Assembly (NCBI GenBank): GCA_023264315.1 | Contig: JALQST010000092.1 | Location: forward strand, 1-9,700 | Origin: Nodosilinea sp. BSH.14 | GTDB taxonomy: Bacteria > Cyanobacteriota > Cyanobacteriia > Phormidesmidales > Phormidesmidaceae | DNA length: 9,700 bases | Direction: 5' to 3' | Notes under the pieces: generated by a model | The model's input: the letters and a program-made list of their open reading frames with translations, nothing else | What the model was told of the DNA's origin: nothing | Database searches by the model: none | Shown: one piece after another, positions 1-4,593 of the stretch | Layout of the letters: the number at the start of each line of letters is the position of its first letter | Position numbering within the stretch: position 1 is the stretch's first letter | Translations under genes and position numbers: made by a program

Positions 1-201
1 CGACTGAGACACCTCCCCCTTGGCGTTAATCACCCGCTGCCAGGGGATATCGTCCTTTTCCATGTCCACCCGGTAGAGGGCATAGCCCACCAGGCGTGGC
101 TTGCCGATGAGGCCCGCCAGTTCCGCCACCTGGCCATAGGTGGCCACCCGCCCCGGGGGAATGAGCCGCACGACGCCATAGATTCGCTTGTAGGTCAACA
201 T
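1..201 (-). CDS. Alkyltransferase-like (ATL) DNA repair protein, MGMT family, 5' part only
   Basis: The first 67 codons are present; the gene runs off the left edge. The fold resembles the DNA-binding domain of O6-methylguanine-DNA methyltransferase. Visible landmarks are PPGRVATYGQ (residues 15-24), with the base-flipping Tyr at 22, the likely Arg finger at 36 in RLVGYAL, and PWQRVI at 53-58. In true methyltransferases this last motif is PCHRV with the alkyl-accepting Cys. Here the Cys is Trp54, which is the hallmark of ATL proteins. Those bind O6-alkylguanine without repairing it and pass the lesion to nucleotide excision repair. UvrB is encoded at the other end of this window, but the two genes are not linked in an operon. 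The ATG at 201-199 is preceded by AGGGGG, and that purine-rich stretch now lies in the target duplication of an inserted element. Family assignment is confident; start choice is good. Confidence 0.88.
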   Translation of the reverse strand, partial: MLTYKRIYGVVRLIPPGRVATYGQVAELAGLIGKPRLVGYALYRVDMEKDDIPWQRVINAKGEVSQS

Positions 202-215
202 GGTGGGTTCCCCCT

Positions 216-360
216 CAGCAATTCTCAGTATGACTAGGCTGGCTAATACAATACCGCTCAGGCTGAGCCTGTCGAAGCCTTTTCACCGCCTTTTCACCGC
301 CTTTTCACCCTTCGACAGGCTCAGGGTGAAAAGGCCAATTTGCCAAAATGAGAATTGCTG
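216..360. mobile_element. 145-bp MITE-like insertion with 12-bp TIRs and 9-bp target duplication
   Basis: Perfect terminal inverted repeats, CAGCAATTCTCA (216-227) and TGAGAATTGCTG (349-360), bound the element. Identical 9-bp direct repeats GTTCCCCCT lie immediately outside, at 207-215 and 361-369. This is the standard signature of a transposed element. Internally it carries a 15-bp inverted repeat and three tandem 11-mers but no coding capacity, so it would need a transposase supplied in trans. The duplicated target contains the ribosome-binding region of the ATL gene, so the insertion replaced everything upstream of that gene's leader. The parent IS family is not recognised. Confidence 0.8.
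263..334. repeat. REP-like nested hairpins with three tandem 11-mers
   Basis: CTGAGCCTGTCGAAG (263-277) is an exact inverted copy of CTTCGACAGGCTCAG (310-324). Between them are three adjacent 11-mers: CCTTTTCACCG at 278-288 and 289-299, and CCTTTTCACCC at 300-310. The last 11-mer can also pair with GGGTGAAAAGG at 324-334. Two mutually exclusive hairpins are therefore possible. The CCTGAGCCTGTCGAAGG core is a widespread bacterial repeat, often mistranslated as a PEPVEG tail. It lies wholly inside the MITE-like element. Confidence 0.75.
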
Positions 361-604
361 GTTCCCCCTGGTATGGCGACAGATCAGCCCCTACGGCCAA
401 GGGAATAAACCAAGGGAATTTGTCTTTTTTGCCGCCGCCGTTCCCGCCGCCTTTGTTGCCGTCGGTGGGAGCATGGAGGGTTTTGAGGGCATTGCCAATG
501 GCTTTGCCTATATCTTCCCAGAGATCCTTCTTGGGCGGTGGCTTTTCGGGCAGGTTGAGGTAGATGGTCAGGCCAGCAATAAACAGAAACAGGAACAATT
601 CCAT
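305..604 (-). CDS. Small membrane-anchored hypothetical protein with insertion-derived C-terminus
   Basis: The ORF has 99 codons. Residues 1-18 form a hydrophobic helix (MELFLFLFIAGLTIYLNL), followed by a basic/proline stretch, an amphipathic segment (DLWEDIGKAIGNALKTLH, about 27-44), a Gly/Lys-rich linker (GGGNGGGKK) and a second hydrophobic patch (FPWFIPLAVGA, 63-73). I do not recognise a family. The last 17 residues (AILILANW..PEPVEG) and the stop codon are encoded by the MITE-like insertion, so the natural C-terminus is lost. If the insertion and one target copy are removed, the frame runs without a stop into the ATG of the ATL gene, 83 codons from this start. No strong ribosome-binding site precedes the ATG at 604-602. 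It may be a real small protein, or the former N-terminal part of a longer ATL protein. Confidence 0.45.
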   Translation of the reverse strand: MELFLFLFIAGLTIYLNLPEKPPPKKDLWEDIGKAIGNALKTLHAPTDGNKGGGNGGGKKDKFPWFIPLAVGADLSPYQGEPAILILANWPFHPEPVEG

Positions 605-857
605 AGTCGCAGCAAGGTGAGGGCGATTATGGGACGAAATGGGTTGGAACGACTGTTCGTATAGTTCACGGCTACTCGCCCAAAGTTCACAGGTGTTAAA
701 AATATTCAGACATGAATTTCCGACCCTATGGGCAGACTCCCTGTCAGGAGGGGCGACAGTTCCGGCCATCCCTTTAGGTTTTCCCTTGAGTTGCCCCAGT
801 TGGCCCAAACCTTGGCATGATGGGAAAGACTTTTTTTGCGACCGCTTCGGTTGATCT
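605..857. other. Intergenic region between divergent small ORF and ictB
   Basis: About 250 bp with no convincing gene. It must carry the promoters for ictB (plus strand) and, if expressed, the small minus-strand ORF. There is an AT-rich patch around 697-712, but I could not settle on a -35/-10 pair. No RNA gene or strong hairpin was seen. Confidence 0.5.
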
Positions 858-2255
858 ATGCTGACCTCCCTTTGGCAACAGTTAACCCTGTCCACCTTTG
901 CCTTTGATCAATGGCGACAGGTGAGTCTGCTGCATCGTCTGCTGGCCCCCCTGCGGCAGTGGCGGCAAGGCAGTGGGCTGCTGCCCTGGGGAGACTGGAT
1001 TGGGCTGGCCTTGGTGGCGGTAGTCTACGTCCTTGCGCCCTACGTGTCTACGGCCCTGATTGGGGTGCTGTTGCTGGCAGTGGCGGCCTTTTGGGTGTTG
1101 CTCACCCTCACCGACGAAGCGGGGATAGGGATGACGCCGGTGCACGTCACGGCCGCCACGTTTTGGGGAGTGATGGCCTTGGCAACGGCCCTGTCTCCCG
1201 TGCGTGGAGCCGCCCTAAGCGGGCTGATCAAGCTGACCCTAAATATCTTGCTGTTCCTGCTGATTGCCCGGGTGTGTCGTCGGCCTAGGGCCAGAACCCT
1301 GCTCATTTCGGCCTACCTGTTGACCACCCTACCCGTGGCCATCTATGGCTTGCGGCAGTACTTCTTTGGGGCCACGGCCCTCGCCACCTGGGTGGATGCC
1401 ACCTCCGAACTCGCCTCCGTGACCCGCGTCTATAGCTTTTTGGGCAACCCCAACCTGTTGGCGGGCTACCTCATCCCCGCTGTGATGTTTGCGGTGATGG
1501 CGGTGTTCGCTTGGCCGCGCTGGGTGCCCAAGGGGTTAGCCACCCTAGCCGCCGTCATCAATACCCTCTGCCTCGTGCTCACCCTCAGCCGAGGGGGCTG
1601 GGTGGGCTTTTTGCTGGGCGGCTTTGTGCTGCTGGCCCTCACGGTGCATTACTGGAGCATTCGGTTCACGCCCTTTTGGCGACGCTGGGCCATGCCCCTA
1701 CTGCTGGGGGGAGCGGCGGCTTTTGTGCTGTTGGCGGTGCTGTCCGTCAGTTCCCTGCGGGCCAGGGTGCTGAGTCTGTTTGCCGGTCGGGCCGACAGCA
1801 GCAATAATTTCCGGATGAATGTTTGGGCCGCCGTGCTAGAGATGATTGGCGATCGCCCCATCCTCGGCATCGGCCCCGGCAACAACGCCTTCAATGCCGT
1901 CTATCCCCTCTACCAGCGCCCCCGCTACACAGCCCTCAGCGCCTACTCCGTGTTTCTCGAGGTGCTGGTGGAAGCGGGGATTGTGGGCTTTGCGGCCTTT
2001 CTTTGGATGCTGTTGGTGGTGTTTCAGCAGGGCTGGGTGCAAATCCAAAAACTGCGGGAAATCCAGTCTATTCAGGGCTACTGGCTAATGGGAGCGCTGG
2101 CCGCCATGGTGGGTACCCTGGGCCAGGGCATTGCCGACACCGTCATGTATCGCCCCCAGATCAGTACCCTCTGGTGGTTGGCCATCGCCATCGTGGCCAG
2201 CTACTATCCAACCCTGGGCCAGGGCAAGGGCCGGGACTTCGAGATCGTTCAGTAG
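858..2255 (+). CDS. ictB: IctB-family polytopic membrane protein (O-antigen ligase-like, putative inorganic carbon protein)
   Basis: The 465-residue protein has about ten hydrophobic segments, starting near residues 48-62, 65-83 and 97-112. Signature stretches match cyanobacterial IctB as I remember it: RVYSFLGNPNLLAGYL (190-205), SRGGW (244-248), DSSNNFR (313-319), GIGPGNNAFNAVYPLYQ (337-353) and LSAYSVFLEV (360-369). The last stretches lie in the Wzy_C/O-antigen ligase domain. IctB was named from a high-CO2-requiring Synechococcus mutant and is linked to inorganic carbon accumulation. Direct bicarbonate transport has been disputed, and the fold points to a glycan ligase or polymerase ancestry. 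It acts in the cytoplasmic membrane. The length equals that of known IctB proteins. The ATG at 858 is chosen because MLTSLWQQLT aligns with the family N-terminus; its ribosome-binding site is weak. The next gene starts 8 bp downstream, so co-transcription is likely. A HIP1 site lies inside the gene. Confidence 0.93.
   Translation: MLTSLWQQLTLSTFAFDQWRQVSLLHRLLAPLRQWRQGSGLLPWGDWIGLALVAVVYVLAPYVSTALIGVLLLAVAAFWVLLTLTDEAGIGMTPVHVTAATFWGVMALATALSPVRGAALSGLIKLTLNILLFLLIARVCRRPRARTLLISAYLLTTLPVAIYGLRQYFFGATALATWVDATSELASVTRVYSFLGNPNLLAGYLIPAVMFAVMAVFAWPRWVPKGLATLAAVINTLCLVLTLSRGGWVGFLLGGFVLLALTVHYWSIRFTPFWRRWAMPLLLGGAAAFVLLAVLSVSSLRARVLSLFAGRADSSNNFRMNVWAAVLEMIGDRPILGIGPGNNAFNAVYPLYQRPRYTALSAYSVFLEVLVEAGIVGFAAFLWMLLVVFQQGWVQIQKLREIQSIQGYWLMGALAAMVGTLGQGIADTVMYRPQISTLWWLAIAIVASYYPTLGQGKGRDFEIVQ
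1849..1856. repeat. HIP1 octamer GCGATCGC (also at 3293-3300 and 5470-5477)
   Basis: This palindrome is strongly over-represented in many cyanobacterial genomes. Three copies occur in the window, in ictB, the osmC-like gene and the CPBP protease gene. They are absent from the mobile-element-rich gaps. They support the taxonomic assignment and suggest these three genes are long-term residents. Confidence 0.9.
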
Positions 2256-2263
2256 GCCATGGA

Positions 2264-2680
2264 ATGCGGGGCATGGGTAGGATGCAATGGGACAGCCAAA
2301 CCCAAGCCCGTTGGCAGGCTCTCCTGCCGTGGGGGCTGGTGCTTGGGATCGTTATCCTCTTCGGGTGGGGCAGTTCGGCCCAGGCCAGCGATTGGATACC
2401 CGTCACCCCCGCTGGTCTAGAGCAGCAGTTCATTGACCCCACTTCGATCCAGCGACTACCCGGCGGCACGGTGCAGGTGCGGAGTCTCTATCTCAACCAG
2501 CGCCCCTCGCCCCCCGAACGTGCCCTCTACCTCACGGAATATCGCTGCCCAACCGCCGAATATCGGGACATAGAAAACAATGGGCAACCGGGCGATTTAA
2601 CCTGGCACTCGGTAGCGGGCGATCCCCTGAATGCCCAAACCCTAGCCTACGTCTGTGCCCAGGTGGGCCAGAAAAGCTAA
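2264..2680 (+). CDS. Small exported protein, possibly surface-adhesin-E-like
   Basis: 138 residues from the first in-frame ATG after ictB. In-frame ATGs at 2273 and 2282 are also possible, and none has a clear ribosome-binding site. Residues 20-45 form a signal peptide or anchor: basic and polar start, hydrophobic core LLPWGLVLGIVILFGWG, then SSAQAS with an AxA-type cleavage site. The mature part (DWIPVTPAG..FIDPTSIQRLPGGTVQVRSLYLNQ, then LTEYRCPTAEYRDI and LAYVC) follows the pattern of small secreted beta-rich proteins of the surface-adhesin E-like type. That pattern is W-V near the start, a 'yiD..Si' step, 'EydC...yR' and a closing 'vC'. Two cysteines, in RC and YVC, could form a disulphide. 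The role is unknown. The 8-bp gap from ictB suggests the same operon. Confidence 0.72.
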   Translation: MRGMGRMQWDSQTQARWQALLPWGLVLGIVILFGWGSSAQASDWIPVTPAGLEQQFIDPTSIQRLPGGTVQVRSLYLNQRPSPPERALYLTEYRCPTAEYRDIENNGQPGDLTWHSVAGDPLNAQTLAYVCAQVGQKS

Positions 2681-2838
2681 AGCCCAGTACTATGACCGCA
2701 TCTGGTTCTCTAGGATCCAATCCGTGCGCTGTCAGCTACCCCCTTGGCAGGAAGCTTAAAGATGTGTCAAGCAGTCAGCCCAGGGGTTATAGGCTTCGGC
2801 TCCAAGACAACGCATTTTCAAGGCTTTCAGGACTTGTG
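2681..2838. other. Non-coding gap with copy A of a dispersed repeat
   Basis: No gene is seen. Bases 2818-2848 (TCAAGGC..TTTCAGGACTTGTGTCAGGC) resemble 7470-7499. The 13-mer CTTGTGTCAGGCA is identical at 2833-2845 and 7499-7511. The repeat reaches into the end of the truncated glycosyltransferase ORF, so its right edge marks a probable rearrangement breakpoint. Confidence 0.55.
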
Positions 2839-3108
2839 TCAGGCAACCAGGTAGGCCATGGAAAACTTAAAGCCCGCCAGTCCGTTGAGTTGCCCCAATT
2901 GGGCATAAATCTCGTCCAGCGCCCCCGGGGGAAACTCGCTGGCCCCCATTTCAAAAAACGCCAAGCCCGAGTGAGCCATCTTGGCCCGCACATCGGGCAC
3001 CCCAAACACCGTAACGCGGTGACCCCGCCGCACCAGTTCTCGCCCCAGGCTGGCCATAGGATTGAGGTGGCCAACGGCACCAGGGCAGAAAATCCCAATG
3101 TGGGTCAT
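2839..3108 (-). pseudogene. Glycosyltransferase (UGT/MGT-type, family 1), N-terminal fragment
   Basis: The start MTHIGIFCPGAVGHLNPMAS is the classic GT-B beginning of UDP-glucuronosyl/macrolide-type glycosyltransferases: hydrophobic strand, then a G-H-x-N-P loop. It is followed by LGRELVRRGHRVTVFG and by GASEFPPGALDEIYAQLGQL, as in cyanobacterial homologues. Such enzymes are usually about 400-430 residues. Here the frame ends after 89 residues (stop at 2841-2839), so the rest of the acceptor domain and the whole nucleotide-sugar domain are missing. The ATG at 3108-3106 has a good GAGGAA site upstream (within 3109-3125). Identity with the family fades just where a dispersed repeat begins (about 2848), which suggests disruption by insertion or recombination rather than point mutation. 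It is almost certainly non-functional. Confidence 0.8.
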
Positions 3109-3225
3109 TACGGGTTCCTCAGGAGTTTGACGTAGACGCCCCAATCTTACCAGTAGTTTCCTGGATATCTTGGCTACGGGAAGGCTGGCACACTAGGGAA
3201 ATACCCCCTTGTTTAACAGAGGACT

Positions 3226-3642
3226 ATGGCAACGAAAACCATTGTGCTTCACCAAATTTGCGGCCATCGGTTTATTGGGCAAAACGAAACCGGCGATCGC
3301 ATCCCCGTCGATGGCGACCAGCCCGCCATTGGCCCCAAACCCACCGACCTATTGCTGGCGGCCCTCGGATCCTGCACCGCCTACGATGTCATCGACATTA
3401 TGATCAAAAAGCGCCAACCCCTCACCCGCTACCGCATTGAGGTCACAGGCACCCAGGCCGAAACCCACCCCCGCCGATTCACCCATATCACCGTCACCCA
3501 CTACGGATCTGGCCCCAAAGTCACCGAAGCGGCCCTGACCCGCGCTGCCGAACTCTCCCACACGTGCTACTGCGCCGTTGCGGCCAGCCTCAATGCTGAA
3601 ATCACCATCCAAACTGTCGTAGAACCCTGGGAAGACAACTAG
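3226..3642 (+). CDS. OsmC-family protein (peroxiredoxin-like)
   Basis: 138 residues, normal for the OsmC/Ohr superfamily. Domain landmarks are GDQPAIGPKPTDLLLAALGSC, with the first conserved cysteine at 50, the central helix AYDVIDIMIKKRQPLTRYRIEVTG, and SHTCYCAVAAS (111-121), with the second family cysteine most likely Cys116. Cys114 is an extra cysteine. In OsmC and Ohr, two such cysteines in a homodimer reduce organic hydroperoxides. This subgroup (YhfA-like, with KPTDLLL and CTAYDV) is less well characterised, so the substrate is unknown. The ATG at 3226 follows AGAGGA. The cytosolic protein is divergent from the broken glycosyltransferase and stands alone. A HIP1 site lies at 3293-3300. 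Confidence 0.88.
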   Translation: MATKTIVLHQICGHRFIGQNETGDRIPVDGDQPAIGPKPTDLLLAALGSCTAYDVIDIMIKKRQPLTRYRIEVTGTQAETHPRRFTHITVTHYGSGPKVTEAALTRAAELSHTCYCAVAASLNAEITIQTVVEPWEDN

Positions 3643-3721
3643 ACCGTATTACCATCCCCTTAATCTTGACTGAGTAGCTAGGCACAATTAAATATAAAAC
3701 GTTCTAATGCATAAGCTGACG

Positions 3722-3737
3722 CGCATCTAAATTGCAT
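3722..3737. repeat. ISAs1-type end-like sequence
   Basis: CGCATCTAAATTGCAT here shares 14 of 15 bases with GCATTTAAATTGCAT at 8210-8224, next to the ISAs1 transposase relic. It also recalls the CGCATCTTAA of the CAGGG-starting end at 7897. It is probably a leftover ISAs1-family end lying between the OsmC gene and the ISAzo13 relic. Bases 3643-3721 show nothing else. Confidence 0.45.
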
Positions 3738-3757
3738 GGTGGCTTTTTCCAAAGCCC

Positions 3758-3964
3758 TTATTGAAAGGCTTTGATGTCGAAGATCATGCCTTGACAAGCC
3801 CGTGAGACCTGGGGAAACAGGCGATGCTCAATGGGGTTGTACGTGGAGGTGTAGGGGGGGTAGTGAGCGATACGAATCTCGATACCGAGGTCATTTTTTG
3901 TGTCCATGCTCATCACGGGATTGCCCGCGGCCTGATAGGTCTCCTTCAGGCGAAAACAACATCC
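3758..3964 (-). pseudogene. ISAzo13-family (DDE) transposase relic with internal deletion
   Basis: The open minus-strand frame encodes RLKETYQAAGNPVMSMDTK followed directly by LGIEIRIAHYPPY, then TSTYNPIEHRLFPQVSRACQG and MIFD. Both halves are typical of ISAzo13/Rhodopirellula-type transposases. In intact proteins they are separated by roughly a hundred residues containing part of the DDE core. The join is at about 3888-3897 and happens to keep frame. After MIFD the sequence leaves the family and ends IKAFQ-stop, with that tail matching a dispersed repeat (3762-3775). The N-terminal two thirds, the middle and the C-terminus are all missing, so it cannot be active. It sits between the OsmC gene and the CRISPR remnant, where the machinery of the CAST would be expected. 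Confidence 0.8.
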
Positions 3965-4006
3965 CTATTCTGTCCTAATCAGTCTACGGACTGCAATAAT
4001 TAAGTG

Positions 4007-4122
4007 GTCAAAATCAACCACCCTGCGCAGGGGAGGTTGAAAGTAGCTTTAACCCCTGTTGGCCAGACAACCCCGTGGACAGGTTGTCACAATCAACCAC
4101 CCTGCACAGGGGAGGTGATGGG
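4007..4122 (+). CRISPR. Two-repeat CRISPR remnant, type V-K-like repeats
   Basis: Two copies of a 37-bp repeat lie 79 bp apart, at 4007-4043 and 4086-4122, with a 42-bp spacer (4044-4085). A 26-bp core (4012-4037 and 4091-4116) differs at one base. The first copy has a palindromic centre CCCTGCGCAGGG flanked by CAACC/GGTTG and ends in GGTTGAAAG. The second copy keeps the core but its 3' end has decayed to GGTGATGGG, as terminal repeats often do. Repeat length, the CAACCA..GGGGnGG arrangement and the TTGAAAG end match Cas12k-type repeats as I recall them. The repeats point toward the delocalised guide and transposon end. No cas gene or clear tracrRNA is visible. Two repeats alone would be weak evidence; the adjacent elements make it much stronger. 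Confidence 0.68.
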
Positions 4123-4205
4123 AATTATCTATGCATGGCGGCAATACCGAACACAATGAGGGGTTTGGTTAGTGTTGAAGACCTCAGAGTGGAGCATAAA
4201 TCAGT

Positions 4206-4236
4206 GAGTTGAAAGTGCAAAACCTCCATCCCTCGC
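4206..4236 (+). ncRNA. Delocalised CRISPR guide targeting tRNA-Cys (type V-K CAST homing guide)
   Basis: A degenerate repeat end, GTTGAAAG (4208-4215), is followed by a guide whose first 17 bases (TGCAAAACCTCCATCCC, 4216-4232) are identical to the tRNA-Cys sense strand at 4422-4406. Two of the next three bases also match, and then identity stops. The three bases before the protospacer are GTC (4425-4423), fitting the GTN PAM known for Cas12k. The first base past the transposon terminus lies 65 bp beyond the PAM, within the 60-66 bp reported for ShCAST. Known V-K elements carry such degenerate, separated guides close to the tRNA-facing end. Transcription is inferred, not shown. Confidence 0.85.
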
Positions 4237-4245
4237 ACAAGCTGG

Positions 4246-4357
4246 CGACAAACAATCTGTCACCAGTCATTTGACGACAAGATTTTGTCCCAGCGACACT
4301 AATGTGGCCTCGACGACGCCAATCTGTCCCCGATGACAAATAGCGTGTCACTGTACA
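4246..4357. mobile_element. Left end of a type V-K CAST (Tn7-like) transposon
   Basis: The terminus TGTACA (4352-4357, self-complementary) faces the tRNA-Cys gene 24 bp away. Moving inward are five degenerate repeats of the form CGACAnnnAATnTGTCnC on the plus strand: 4334-4351, 4314-4330, 4294-4309, 4275-4291 and 4246-4264. Spacing is about 20, 20, 19 and 29 bp. Read from the tip on the minus strand, TGTACAGTGACA closely follows the ShCAST left end as I recall it. These would be TnsB binding sites. Outside the tip is a run of six T (4358-4363), so a 5-bp target duplication would be TTTTT. No matching second end is present in the window. Confidence 0.85.
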
Positions 4358-4381
4358 TTTTTTGAGAGCGTTGCCTCTTAA

Positions 4382-4453
<72 letters not shown>

Positions 4454-4467
4454 ACTATTTAGTTTTT

Positions 4468-4473
4468 ATTATA
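4468..4473 (-). promoter_or_regulatory. Probable -10 box of tRNA-Cys
   Basis: On the minus strand a perfect TATAAT lies 14 bp before the first tRNA base, followed by an A-rich stretch. No good -35 is seen 17 bp upstream. The rest of 4474-4593 holds no recognised feature. Confidence 0.55.
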
Positions 4474-4593
4474 GCAAAGGACGGCCTAGGGAATGCGTCT
4501 ATTTCCAGGGATCTATCCCCATCATCTATGCCGATCTTCCGCCATGTTCGCCGATCTCGCCCGATACCGACTTAGCCCTCTCAATCAAGGGCT

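Noticed and set aside
2692..3135. Plus-strand 147-codon ORF
   Set aside because: Antisense to the glycosyltransferase fragment, with no recognisable domain or ribosome-binding site.
4066..4088. GACAACC/GGTTGTC inverted repeat as a transposon right-end site
   Set aside because: It is only 7 bp, has no terminal TGTACA, and falls within the spacer and second CRISPR repeat.
4574..4593. Short hairpin after the CPBP stop as a terminator
   Set aside because: Six-bp stem with no following T-run on the coding strand.
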